This document shows, piece by piece, positions 55,386 through 64,000 of a DNA stretch of 64,000 nucleotides (the first letter of the stretch is position 1; every line of letters begins with the position of its first letter). Source of the stretch: Thalassoroseus pseudoceratinae (GTDB lineage: Bacteria; Planctomycetota; Planctomycetia; Planctomycetales; Planctomycetaceae). The stretch covers positions 1 to 64,000 of the forward strand of contig NZ_JAALXT010000009.1 in the NCBI RefSeq assembly GCF_011634775.1, in the 5' to 3' direction. Below the pieces are notes generated by a model that saw only the letters and a list, made by a program, of their open reading frames with translations, searched no databases and was not told the DNA's origin. Made by a program: the position numbers and the translations under genes.

Positions 55386-56303
55386 TCAACGGAATCGGTA
55401 GGCCCCACCGACACCCACGAACAGATCGTCTGCTTCCTCGTTCAATCCTGCGCCAATGCGGAAATCAATCACCCAATCCGGGGTCAGCAGGTAATCTACC
55501 CCAGCGTTGAAGAAGTTCAGCGTGAAATCGTCCCGTAAGCCACGCGAGTAAATCCCGAAGTACTCGAGGTACAATTCCGTGCGTTCCGCAAGCGGCACGC
55601 CACATGCGACAGACTGTGAGAACGCGGTGAACCGATCCTGTCCTCCGTCGTCCCCTTCCGCTCCCTCCAATGCCTGACCGGCGAGCCCGACGAGAGAAAA
55701 TTCCCCCAAGCCATCGGTACCGAATCCGGTCGATCCCGCAAGAGACCATTCATCCTCATTACGCCATTCGTAGACGAAATCGAATCCAAATTCGTCATGG
55801 CTCGTTGTGAAGTCGCTTCCGCCGGTCGGTGCAGAAGCGATGACGCGAACAGCACTTTCGGGCGTCCAACCGTCTTGCTCGGTGAGAGCCAATTTGAGGC
55901 CGTACCGAATATCTTCGGCACTGTCGAGATCCGTCAGGTCTTCTTCACCATCGCGGAACTGCCAGACGTAGTTCATCCGCAATCGCAGTTCCACATCCTC
56001 AGTGATCCCAATGCGGGTCACGAGTTCCGGCGTGGTGTGCGAGTTTTCCGTTTCACCGTCCTGGCTCTTGTGGAAGTAAGAATATCCGCCTTCAAACTGC
56101 ACAACGCCCGCACCGACAGTCCGAGGCGACTGCGTGAAATCGTGCCGATCCGTCTCGATCGGACCTAATTCGGCCACCGACCGGTGCTCACAGTAGATCC
56201 CGTCCAGCAATCCGCCAAACAGGCTGTCGTCACCGGCAGAACCAACTGTCGGCAATAGGCAAAGCCCGATAACGGACAGTAAGAATTTTCGGGAAAGCTC
56301 CAT
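55386..56303 (-). CDS. Outer-membrane beta-barrel, MetA-pathway/phenol-type transporter
   Basis: A 305-residue protein with a signal peptide (about residues 1-22) followed by beta-strand-rich sequence with alternating hydrophobic residues, ending GAYRFR, a typical outer-membrane barrel end (aromatic penultimate). Segments such as DFTQSPRTVGAGVVQFEGGY, split as DFTQSPRTVG and VVQFEGGY, match the phenol MetA degradation (PF13557-like) group. The ATG at 56303 is preferred to a GTG at 56339. No catabolic genes flank it. The role, perhaps passive import of a small aromatic or other solute, is open. Confidence 0.82.
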   Translation of the reverse strand: MELSRKFLLSVIGLCLLPTVGSAGDDSLFGGLLDGIYCEHRSVAELGPIETDRHDFTQSPRTVGAGVVQFEGGYSYFHKSQDGETENSHTTPELVTRIGITEDVELRLRMNYVWQFRDGEEDLTDLDSAEDIRYGLKLALTEQDGWTPESAVRVIASAPTGGSDFTTSHDEFGFDFVYEWRNEDEWSLAGSTGFGTDGLGEFSLVGLAGQALEGAEGDDGGQDRFTAFSQSVACGVPLAERTELYLEYFGIYSRGLRDDFTLNFFNAGVDYLLTPDWVIDFRIGAGLNEEADDLFVGVGGAYRFR

Positions 56304-56610
56304 CTGCCTGCTCTTCCGTGATTGTGGGCAAACTTTCACAACAGCATATGTTTGGAGTTATCGTCCTTTACTCGAGCAGGATGAATCAACACGGTTACGC
56401 TCAACGAATCTTTCGCACAGCTCAAACGGCTTATGACGGTTATCACAATAACGAGGCAGGGGTCGATACCATTGAGACGCCTATTCGCCCCCGCCCAATC
56501 ATCCCAAAACTAGACTTTGCCGATTATCCTGACGAGGCGATTCATGGGCGATCCTGACGATGGATGGCACCTCGAAGGCATCTTGCGTGCTTGATTCCGT
56601 AGAGGTCGAG
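56304..56610. other. Intergenic region between porin-like gene and oxidoreductase gene
   Basis: A 307-base stretch between two minus-strand genes with no supported coding frame. The porin-like gene promoter should lie here. I see no confident promoter, operator or terminator. Confidence 0.4.
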
Positions 56611-57891
56611 TTACCCCTGTGTCCGTTGGAAGACAGCACCAAATCGCCGGGGGTCGGGAAGTTCTTCGGGCATGAACTCACGGCCTGCAGTGAACTCGGA
56701 GACATCCACAAACGCACCGTGGTTCTCGCTGGATTCGTAAGCCGCCATCAGGACGGCCATGGTGTCCCATGCCAAGAGCGGACCAGATTGCGGAGTCCGA
56801 TCGGCTTCCAAGGCACAATCGACCGCGTCGTTCATCTCGCTGACGTAACCATGAGCGTCGAACTGATGTGGCCGAGGAAAACTCGTGCCCTGCGGCGTTG
56901 GGAGTTTCTCCCGCAGAAGCAAATCACCAGCCGCTTCCGCCTGCGGTAAGAACAGTTCGTGTTCGTTGTTTGGATTCACCCGCATGTCGTACTGACCGAA
57001 ATCTGCAATCACCGACACTTCGTTCTTGATGCCGCTGATACTCAAATCATGCCCGATCACCTCGGCCACGGTTTGGTCGTCAAACACGACGGTCACTCGT
57101 CCGAAGTCATCCACATTCTGCATGACGCGGAAGTGCTCTCCGGCAGATTCCGGTTGGTGTTTCAGCACTTGCAGAGCGACGGCCGAGACTTTCAGCGGTC
57201 GGATCGGTCGACCATCACGGAGAATGCCCTCAGCCTGCTTGAGATACAAACAAGGTCCAAGCGGATGACAAGCCTTGTTGAACAGCGCACCTCCACCCGA
57301 CTTAGCAGGCGTGTCGTATGCCGGCGCATGCGATCCTTGATGAGCACAAACGCCCCGCTGGTAAAGTAGCTTCCCTTTGTCGACCGACTGGGCTTCGATC
57401 ATCAGTTCGACCAAACCCTTGACGCCGTCCAGGTAAACGAAGTCTTCGGCGTAGAGAAGTTTCGATCCACCCGCTCGGACGGCGTCGAGGACTTCAGCGA
57501 GGTACGCCATCGACTCGTGTTTTCGGGTCTTGGCGTCAGCAGACCGGCCCTCGCGGTATCCCGGCCAGACAACCGGTGGCTTCTCCAACACGATGACCGG
57601 CACACCGGACTTTGCCGCCTCAATCACGTACTGGCCATGAGCGAAATTCGCGCAGGCGACGTTGTCGATGTCCGGCCGGACAGTCGCGAGCATCTTGTCA
57701 TGATCTTCATAAACGCTCGTGACTCGATGAGTCTCGGCAAACCGCTCGGCGTTCTCCCGTCGCCCCGACGTCACCCCGGCAAGTTCAATCGTGGCACCGT
57801 TCTTGTGGGGAATCATGCTGTAGACCCGAGCCGTGTAATCACCGGCAAAGCCAGTTCCGTTGATGGTCACTTTCAGCTTACGTTGCGTCAT
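56611..57891 (-). CDS. Gfo/Idh/MocA-family oxidoreductase
   Basis: A 426-residue cytoplasmic NAD(P)-dependent oxidoreductase. An N-terminal Rossmann start (KVTINGTGFAGDYTARVY) is followed by VIVLEKPPV in the catalytic Glu-Lys-Pro region and a second conserved His in NKACHPLGP. Family members act on sugars, inositols or their derivatives. No Tat signal is visible, unlike many planctomycete members. Substrate unknown. It stands alone on the minus strand, divergent from the DUF3500 gene. Confidence 0.9.
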   Translation of the reverse strand: MTQRKLKVTINGTGFAGDYTARVYSMIPHKNGATIELAGVTSGRRENAERFAETHRVTSVYEDHDKMLATVRPDIDNVACANFAHGQYVIEAAKSGVPVIVLEKPPVVWPGYREGRSADAKTRKHESMAYLAEVLDAVRAGGSKLLYAEDFVYLDGVKGLVELMIEAQSVDKGKLLYQRGVCAHQGSHAPAYDTPAKSGGGALFNKACHPLGPCLYLKQAEGILRDGRPIRPLKVSAVALQVLKHQPESAGEHFRVMQNVDDFGRVTVVFDDQTVAEVIGHDLSISGIKNEVSVIADFGQYDMRVNPNNEHELFLPQAEAAGDLLLREKLPTPQGTSFPRPHQFDAHGYVSEMNDAVDCALEADRTPQSGPLLAWDTMAVLMAAYESSENHGAFVDVSEFTAGREFMPEELPDPRRFGAVFQRTQG

Positions 57892-58041
57892 TGGTTCTTC
57901 TCATCGGTTCAGTTGTTGTTCGTTCGATGAATCGGTTTTATACAAGAATCGGTACATTTGCGGTACTACACCGTACTCGCAATAAGTCGCCCTCAGGTTA
58001 TAATGATCGCGATCGTTCCCTCCTCAGAATAGATTCCTGCC

Positions 58042-59205
58042 ATGAAAAACCAATCGAAAAAACTTGTTGCCCTTGCGGTGATTCTCGTTCCGATCGTCGC
58101 CATCAGTCTCTACGCTCAACGCGGACCGAGAGGTGGCGGCGGAGCTTCGTTGTCTGAACCGTTTCGGGGAATTGCCGCGGGAGATGAAATCGAAAAGGGA
58201 CTCTTCAAGATTGAATCGACAGGTGTGAGCACCAAACCGGTTGTCGATGCGGCGAATGCCTTCTTGGACGGTCTGACCGAACAACAACGAAAACGAACGA
58301 CGTTTCCCGTTGACGACTCGGAATGGCGAAAATGGGACAACAGACACTCGCCGAAACGGCAGGGTGTCGGTTTCGATGAGATGAATGAAGACCAACGCAC
58401 GTTGGCGTTCGATTTGATGCGTGAGAGTCTCAGTGCCAAAGGGTTGAAACTGTCGAAAGACATTATGAAGCTGAACGGAACTCTGGCGGAACTTGCTAAC
58501 AACTACGACGAATACGGCGAGTGGCTGTATTGGATTACGGTGATGGGTGAACCGTCAGAAACCGAGCCGTGGGGATGGCAAATTGACGGTCATCACCTCG
58601 TCATTAACTACTTTGTGCTGGGTGACCAAGTCGTGATGTCGCCGGTGTTCATTGGTAGCGAGCCGATTCATGCAAAGAGTGGCAAGTTCGAAGGCACAAT
58701 CATCATGCAGGACGAGCAAAATGCCGGGCTCGAATTCATGCAGTCACTTAACAAATCTCAGCAGATGGAAGCGACGATCACCGACGCCAAAAGCGGGACT
58801 AACAACCTGACCGAGGCGTACAAGGACAATGTCAACCTCGACTACGCTGGAATACCCGCCTCCAAGTTGGACGAAAAGCAACAAGCAGCCTTATTGGATC
58901 TGATTGGGCAATACGTCGGCAACATGCGGAGAGGCCACGCGAAAGTCAAAATGAGTGAAGTGAAGAAGCACCTCGATCGAACCTATTTTGGATGGATCGG
59001 TGATGTTTCCGACGATGCCGTGTTCTATTACCGAATTCACAGCCCCGTCGTTCTCATCGAGTTTGACCACCAACGTCGTGTCGCTCCCTTCCGCACTCGT
59101 AAACCGACTCGCGATCACATTCATGCTGTGATCCGCACACCGAACGGAAACGACTACGGAAAAGACCTATTGCGGCAACATATCGAGCATGACCACCCCC
59201 ACTAA
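58042..59205 (+). CDS. DUF3500 secreted protein
   Basis: A 387-residue protein with an N-terminal signal (hydrophobic at about residues 8-23, ending near YAQRG). The DUF3500 core has the segments [15 protein letters not shown] and the [32 protein letters not shown] run near the C-terminus, with several conserved His. The family is widely distributed and uncharacterised. The His pattern suggests metal binding, which is inference. The ATG at 58042 is used. It is followed by a 727-base gap. Confidence 0.88.
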   Translation: MKNQSKKLVALAVILVPIVAISLYAQRGPRGGGGASLSEPFRGIAAGDEIEKGLFKIESTGVSTKPVVDAANAFLDGLTEQQRKRTTFPVDDSEWRKWDNRHSPKRQGVGFDEMNEDQRTLAFDLMRESLSAKGLKLSKDIMKLNGTLAELANNYDEYGEWLYWITVMGEPSETEPWGWQIDGHHLVINYFVLGDQVVMSPVFIGSEPIHAKSGKFEGTIIMQDEQNAGLEFMQSLNKSQQMEATITDAKSGTNNLTEAYKDNVNLDYAGIPASKLDEKQQAALLDLIGQYVGNMRRGHAKVKMSEVKKHLDRTYFGWIGDVSDDAVFYYRIHSPVVLIEFDHQRRVAPFRTRKPTRDHIHAVIRTPNGNDYGKDLLRQHIEHDHPH

Positions 59206-59932
59206 CGCACAATCAGGCTTGCATCATTCGGCTCACGCTCGAAGTTAATTTTCAGAGCCAAAGGTTCCCGACTAACCACGATTCCAGTCAGACAAAGCTC
59301 TTAACGTGCTCAAGCGTCGCGTCAAGAGTCCCCTGGAATGGATAAGGCTGACTGCATCCAACGTGTAACGACTCGCACGATCGAAGACTGATACTCGCCT
59401 TCCACCCGCATGAGTCTTCGATTCGTTATCATTCTGATGCGCACACTGGTCGACCAAGGCTTCGCCCAGCGAAATCGCGTCATTGATCTTGAGCGATCAA
59501 TCCGGTCGATACGACTGCCGAAAACATCGACCACGCGTAGGCAGACGGGCACGATTGTCGCACGGACACGCGCCAACTCTGAAAAGAGTGGTCTGTGACT
59601 CCGATCAATTAATGCACGCAGGTTCCCAGCAGTCCCTGTGCGTCCCGCCGCATGTCCTGGTGCGAACAGGGCAGAGAAGTGAATCGCCTCTTGCATCCGG
59701 TCTCGACAACGACTTGACAAACTGGACAAGAATGTCGATATTCATTCATATCCAGCAAAAGATGCACATCAAATACATCTTTAAGCACTGATAACGTCAC
59801 CATCAGTAGGATAGCTCATGGATTGAGCGAGCAGGATTTTGTTGAGTCGCAGCAAATCATCAATCACTCGGAACTTCGCGAGAGTTTCAGTAGCTGTTTC
59901 GTTTGAACCTCTGTTTTGTTGAAAGGTGAACA
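59206..59932. other. Longest intergenic region (727 bases), no gene seen
   Basis: Open frames exist on both strands (for example 59322-59729 on the minus strand, basic and Arg-rich) but none has a ribosome-binding site and a recognisable sequence. Imperfect inverted segments around CGATCGAAGACTG (59378) and GAGTCTTCGATTCG (59411) are noted. It might hold a decayed gene or the promoter of the downstream cytochrome-type gene. Confidence 0.4.
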
Positions 59933-60514
59933 ATGAAGAAGTCGCTCGTTACTGGAAGCCTAATCGCAGTGATTATCGCCGCCGTCGCATTCAACCTTCC
60001 CGGTCAGGAAAATGTTCCTTCGGCTAAGGAAAGTTCCGCACAAAAGGAGGGCAAAAGGAACGCTGGTCAAAAGCCACGCAAAGCAGCTGTCAAACGGACT
60101 CGCGAAGTTGTCAAAGCTCTTGATGACATCTACAAACGAACGATCGTTCTCATTACCGACAAATACGTGCATGACACGGACGACTTCGCGGCCGGAAGTG
60201 CGGCAGTGCTCCTGTTTAAACAAATCAGTACAAGTGAGTTTCAGGACGTACGATTGATCGATGCCACGGGCGAACCTTATGAAGATGCGAATGTCGCCAA
60301 GAGTGAGTTCGAGAAGCAAGGCCTCAAAGCTCTTAAGGACGGTAAGTCCTATTATGAAAAAGTTGCGATGAAAGATGGGAAGCCCTACCTTCAAGCTCTG
60401 ACGCCAGTTCCCGTGGTCTTGGATAAGTGCATTATGTGCCATCCACATTACGAAGACGCGAAGAAGAACAACGAAATTATTGGAGCAATCAGCTATGAAT
60501 TGCCCATCAAGTAG
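59933..60514 (+). CDS. Tll0287-like (DUF3365) secreted mono-haem protein
   Basis: A 193-residue exported protein with a signal segment (about residues 5-22) and a basic linker. A Tll0287/DUF3365-type PAS-like domain follows and ends with the haem-binding motif CIMCH (Cys166, Cys169, His170). The fold binds haem c covalently and is used as a sensor domain or small cytochrome. Here it stands alone without a signalling partner. GAAAGG precedes the ATG. Another CxxCH protein follows 200 bases downstream on the same strand, so the two may be functionally related. Confidence 0.82.
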   Translation: MKKSLVTGSLIAVIIAAVAFNLPGQENVPSAKESSAQKEGKRNAGQKPRKAAVKRTREVVKALDDIYKRTIVLITDKYVHDTDDFAAGSAAVLLFKQISTSEFQDVRLIDATGEPYEDANVAKSEFEKQGLKALKDGKSYYEKVAMKDGKPYLQALTPVPVVLDKCIMCHPHYEDAKKNNEIIGAISYELPIK

Positions 60515-60712
60515 TTCGATTCATGGGCAATGCTAGGTATCAACTCTGGATTTACGAACGTATGTACTCGCGGCTATAAAGTGTCAAGAAGTCATGCGAC
60601 ATCCGCAGGCGAGATTCTCTGCGGAAGGTCAAACATGCCAGACAACTAGATTGCATAGATCGCTGGACATAGTCGCGACGCTAGTTTCCATCTCAACTGA
60701 GGACGCACTTGT

Positions 60713-62041
60713 ATGAAACAACACCCGTCACAAGAATTCGGTGTCATGTTAGCCCGATTGCTGGGAATTGTGTTTGTCGCGGGAACATGGTCTGCCAGTG
60801 CGTCCGCTCAGATGGAGTTTGAACACGAGCCGATTAGTTACAGTAAAACATCACCGCACGATGCTGTCACAGACCTACAAGCGAAGATTGACCGTGGCGA
60901 TGTGAAACTGCAATTCGACAATCAACATGGGTACCTCAAGTCGATCCTGGAAGAATTAAAGATTAAGCCTTCGTCGCAAGTGCTGGTTCATTCGCAAACG
61001 AGTTTTCAACTTCGCCGAATTTCGCCGCGTCGTCCTCGGGCACTCTATTTTAATGATGAGTCGTACGTCGGTTGGGTCCAGGGCGGTGACGTCATCGAGA
61101 TCATGTCGACCGACCCCCAATTGGGACAGGTCTTTTATACGCTGTATCAAGAACAAACCGACCATCCCCAACTACTACGCGATCAAGGCCAATGCATGAT
61201 CTGCCACTCCTCCGCACGGACACAACGCGTGCCTGGGGGACTAGTGCGATCGGTGTTCGTTAACGCGGGGGGTCAACCTCATTACGGCTCAGGAACATTC
61301 AACACAGACCACTCCAGCCCGTTCGAGGAGCGTTGGGGAGGATGGTATGTGACCGGAACACATGGCGAGATGCGACATATGGGCAATGTGATTTCCAAGA
61401 GTCGAAACGACCCGGAAAACATTGACCGTGAAGCTGGCGCGAACGTGCTAGACTTGTCCGATCGGCTGAACGTCAAGCCTTATCTCACACCACATAGTGA
61501 CATCGTGGCACTAATGGTGCTGGAACATCAAACTCAGATGCAGAATTTCATGACAGCCGCGAACTATGAAAATCGCCGTGCTGTTCATCACGATAATATT
61601 ATGAATGCTGCGTTAGATCGTTCACCGGATTACCGAAGTGAGTCGACTGAGCGACGGATCAAATCTAAGGGAGACAAACTCCTGCGATACATGCTCTTCG
61701 CAGAAGAGTTTCCATTAACATCACCCGTCAAAGGAAGCACAACGTTTGCTCAAGACTTTCAGTCGAAGGGGCCCCGGGACAAGCAAGGCCGTTCGTTACG
61801 CGACTTTGATTTGAAGACGCGATTGTTCAAATACCCTTGCAGCTATTTAATCTATTCACCTACCTTCGACGGTTTGCCACGCGAAGTCAAAGCATATGTC
61901 ACGACGAGACTTCACGACATTTTGACAGGCAAAGACGAGAGTGACGAATACTCTCACCTCTCACCCGACATCCGTAAGGCAATTCTGGAGATTCTCAACG
62001 ACACCAAGCCTGGGCTTTGGGAGAAATCATCTACAAATTGA
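60713..62041 (+). CDS. Secreted mono-haem c-type protein of uncharacterised family
   Basis: A 442-residue exported protein with a signal peptide (about residues 1-32, ending ASASAQ). The haem motif CMICH is at Cys161, Cys164, His165. Downstream, conserved segments GGLVRSVFVNAGGQPHYGSG and WYVTGTHGEMRHMGN (given partly) surround probable second haem-ligand Met or His residues. No catalytic domain is recognised. Similar proteins are annotated only as hypothetical cytochromes. It follows the Tll0287-like gene in the same direction and ends convergent with the helicase gene. Confidence 0.78.
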   Translation: MKQHPSQEFGVMLARLLGIVFVAGTWSASASAQMEFEHEPISYSKTSPHDAVTDLQAKIDRGDVKLQFDNQHGYLKSILEELKIKPSSQVLVHSQTSFQLRRISPRRPRALYFNDESYVGWVQGGDVIEIMSTDPQLGQVFYTLYQEQTDHPQLLRDQGQCMICHSSARTQRVPGGLVRSVFVNAGGQPHYGSGTFNTDHSSPFEERWGGWYVTGTHGEMRHMGNVISKSRNDPENIDREAGANVLDLSDRLNVKPYLTPHSDIVALMVLEHQTQMQNFMTAANYENRRAVHHDNIMNAALDRSPDYRSESTERRIKSKGDKLLRYMLFAEEFPLTSPVKGSTTFAQDFQSKGPRDKQGRSLRDFDLKTRLFKYPCSYLIYSPTFDGLPREVKAYVTTRLHDILTGKDESDEYSHLSPDIRKAILEILNDTKPGLWEKSSTN

Positions 62042-62125
62042 GTCGATGGAAGTCTCAGAACAAGTCGGAGCCGACGAGCAAAAACACCGCGGCTTGGAAA
62101 CCACGATCGATAAATGGGAAAGATG

Positions 62126-62160
62126 CTTGGGTAAACTTAGTCACGCAGAGTTCACCCAAG
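62126..62160. terminator. Hairpin between the convergent cytochrome and helicase genes
   Basis: Arms CTTGGGTAAACT (62126-62137) and AGTTCACCCAAG (62149-62160) pair over eleven of twelve positions around an eleven-base loop. It lies between two convergent genes and could serve both as a terminator, though no T-tract is evident. Confidence 0.45.
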
Positions 62161-62205
62161 CCATGTCATGACTCACGCTTATTCGTAGATGCCGAAGCCC
62201 TTCAA

Positions 62206-64000
62206 CTACGCTCGTTGGCGACGATTCGGTTTCGACTTCGAGTTCTTTTTTCGTTGCCCGTTCTGTTCATATACGCGTGCTGGCGGCGAACCGGACATCC
62301 GCGATAGTTGGAGTTTGCGACCGGCAATGAAAATGTTTTGAAGAGTTTTCACAACACCTTGCGGCAGCCCCACTGGCAGATCGACGGTGCTGAATTCATC
62401 GAAGATCTTGATCTTGCCAATACCGTCGCTACGGATTCCCGCTTCGTTAGCAATCGCACCGACGATGTTCTTCGGTTGGACGCGGTGGTTTCGGCCGACT
62501 TCAATTCGGTAGGTTTCCATCTCAATGTCAGACCGGCGATCTCGTTTTCGAGAGCGATTCCGACCATCGTCCGAATGCCGTTGGTCTTTCGCGAAGCTAG
62601 CCTGATTGATCTTATCCTTGACTAACAGAGGAACATCCCCATTGGCCAGGATTGCCATTGCGGCGGCTAGCGAATCGTATGCAACGTCATTGTCACGCTG
62701 ATACTGCTCTACAATCGACTGATAAAGTTCCATCTCGCTCGATTCCAGGGCTTTTGTAATCCGCTCATGGAACCGGGCAATCCGCTTCTTGTTGATGACG
62801 CGGTTGGAGGGAAGTTCCATCTGCTCGATTGGTTGCCGAGTGGCTTTTTCAAGCCGCTTGAGCGAGTACCGTTCGCGAGGATGCACAAACAGAATTGCGT
62901 CGCCACTTCGACCCGCTCGACCAGTTCGGCCGATTCGATGCACATACGATTCACTGTCGTGCGGCAAGTCGTAGTTGATGACATGGCTGATGCGTTCGAC
63001 ATCGAGTCCTCGTGCCGCCACATCGGTGGCTACGATCACGTCGATTCTGCCCGACCGCAAACTCTCGACGATTCGTTCACGTTGATTCTGCGGAATGTCA
63101 CCATTCAGGGCGGCGGTTTTCAGCCCCGCTTCCGACAGAAACTCAGCCAGCGATCCTGTGGTGTTTCGCGTTTTGACAAAGACAATCACCCCTTCGACGG
63201 GTTCTGCTTCGAGAATGCGAGACAACGCAAATTGCTTTTCGCGGGGCGTCGTCACGATGTACCGCTGACGGATTGTGTCGGCGGTCGCCGTCTCCTGCTC
63301 GATGGTGATTTCGGTCGGTTCTTTTAGATGCTTCTTGGCAATGTGCCGGATCGGACCTGGCATCGTGGCCGAGAATAACGCCATTTGCCGTTTTTCGGGA
63401 ACGTGGCTAAGAACCCATTCGACATCTTCTGCAAATCCCATCCGCAGCATTTCATCGGCTTCGTCCAGCACGAAGCAGCGGAGATCGTCAAGCTTCAGCG
63501 TGCCGCGTCGCATGTGGTCCATCACACGCCCGGGAGTTCCTACCACGACCTGTGGTCCCTGTTTCAATTTTCGCAACTGGATTTGATAATCCTGTCCGCC
63601 GAAAATCGGGAGAACATTCAGCTGGCGAGTGCCGCCAGAGTACTTCTCGAAAGCCCCGGCGACTTGAATCGCCAACTCGCGTGTCGGTGCGAGAACTAAG
63701 ACTTGCGGGTACTTCGCCGATAAATCGATCCGATCGAGCAACGGAAGTGCAAACGCAGCCGTCTTGCCGGTGCCGGTCTGTGCTTGGCCGAGAACATCCT
63801 CACCGTGCAATAGTGGCGGAATTGCCTGGGCCTGAATCGGCGTTGGCGATGTGTAACCATACCCTTCGACAATCTCGACAAGGCCCTCACTCAGACCGAG
63901 AGAACCAAAACCCGAAGGTTCGGTGTTCGCTGTCGATTCGTTCTCGTGCGTCTGATCGGTTTCACATTCTTCGGGTGACGCAGTGTCAATGTCGGACAGA
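62206..64000 (-). CDS. DEAD-box ATP-dependent RNA helicase (5' end beyond window)
   Basis: A partial gene of about 597 codons. Its frame is open to the right edge, so the start lies outside. The Q motif region (FGSLGLSEGLVEIV, then TPIQAQ) precedes Walker A AQTGTGKT, the DEAD box VLDEADEML, SAT (LFSATMP) and the C-terminal HRIGRTGRAGR. A DbpA-type RNA-binding domain closes the protein (GKIKIFDEFSTVDLPVGLP). It unwinds RNA, probably in ribosome biogenesis or cold adaptation (DeaD/CsdA type). The C-terminus is Lys/Arg-rich. Confidence 0.95.
   Translation of the reverse strand, partial: LSDIDTASPEECETDQTHENESTANTEPSGFGSLGLSEGLVEIVEGYGYTSPTPIQAQAIPPLLHGEDVLGQAQTGTGKTAAFALPLLDRIDLSAKYPQVLVLAPTRELAIQVAGAFEKYSGGTRQLNVLPIFGGQDYQIQLRKLKQGPQVVVGTPGRVMDHMRRGTLKLDDLRCFVLDEADEMLRMGFAEDVEWVLSHVPEKRQMALFSATMPGPIRHIAKKHLKEPTEITIEQETATADTIRQRYIVTTPREKQFALSRILEAEPVEGVIVFVKTRNTTGSLAEFLSEAGLKTAALNGDIPQNQRERIVESLRSGRIDVIVATDVAARGLDVERISHVINYDLPHDSESYVHRIGRTGRAGRSGDAILFVHPRERYSLKRLEKATRQPIEQMELPSNRVINKKRIARFHERITKALESSEMELYQSIVEQYQRDNDVAYDSLAAAMAILANGDVPLLVKDKINQASFAKDQRHSDDGRNRSRKRDRRSDIEMETYRIEVGRNHRVQPKNIVGAIANEAGIRSDGIGKIKIFDEFSTVDLPVGLPQGVVKTLQNIFIAGRKLQLSRMSGSPPARVYEQNGQRKKNSKSKPNRRQRA

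Noticed and set aside
59322-59729. Arg-rich minus-strand frame in the largest intergenic gap
   Set aside because: No recognised domain, no ribosome-binding site and a composition typical of random high-GC frames. I could not link it to any transposase or toxin family.

Overview
The window reads as chromosomal DNA of a planctomycete (order Planctomycetales). The main evidence is a giant protein with a PVC-type membrane-bound dehydrogenase/CxxCH cytochrome module, two periplasmic FGly sulfatases, a TIGR02996 leucine-rich-repeat protein, a DUF6677 protein, long proline/alanine-rich secreted proteins, and a cell-division cluster reduced to a few genes. This is inference from gene families. I found no rRNA, CRISPR array, insertion sequence, integrase or phage gene.

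Layout. 0.3-9.5 kb, minus strand: an LplT-like MFS carrier, a tiny membrane protein and a DUF6677 protein, then a dcw remnant read in the order rsmH, a 1,096-residue LysM protein, an ftsL-like gene, ftsI. 9.7-24.5 kb: cytochrome P450, fructose-1,6-bisphosphatase, a degenerate primase-helicase-like protein, an orphan Flp-type pilin, a histidine phosphatase, an ATP-grasp protein, a TIM-barrel sugar epimerase, an aldehyde dehydrogenase of the ketoglutarate-semialdehyde type, mtnA, and a MoeA fused to a periplasmic-binding-protein domain. 24.5-30.9 kb: FHA, GYF-like and LRR proteins, a His-rich lipoprotein, asnS, an initiator tRNA, an SMR guanidinium-type exporter and a MOSC protein.

31.3-34.4 kb holds a compact module: a TetR regulator, a cysteine hydrolase, a secreted alpha/beta hydrolase and a DUF1348 protein. 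Three near-identical palindromes, one in the promoter of tetR and one upstream of each of the two target units, suggest a single autoregulated regulon. 34.5-49.1 kb is rich in secreted degradative enzymes: two esterases, a 1.9-kilo-residue ceramidase-dehydrogenase-cytochrome fusion, a TolB/TPR protein, and two related sulfatases flanking a PPK2 polyphosphate kinase.

49.2-55.3 kb is a tightly coupled MoxR-DUF58-DUF4381-BatA-BatB-BatC-BatD operon, mostly with 4-base ATGA overlaps. 55.4-64 kb: a porin-like outer-membrane protein, a Gfo/Idh/MocA oxidoreductase, a DUF3500 protein, two secreted mono-haem c-type proteins and a DEAD-box RNA helicase cut by the right edge of the window.

The most unusual items are the primase-helicase homologue with apparent loss of both catalytic centres, the ceramidase/dehydrogenase fusion, the three-operator TetR regulon, and the 121-base out-of-frame overlap of rsmH with the LysM gene. 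Start codons were chosen from ribosome-binding sites, overlaps and domain limits and are predictions.
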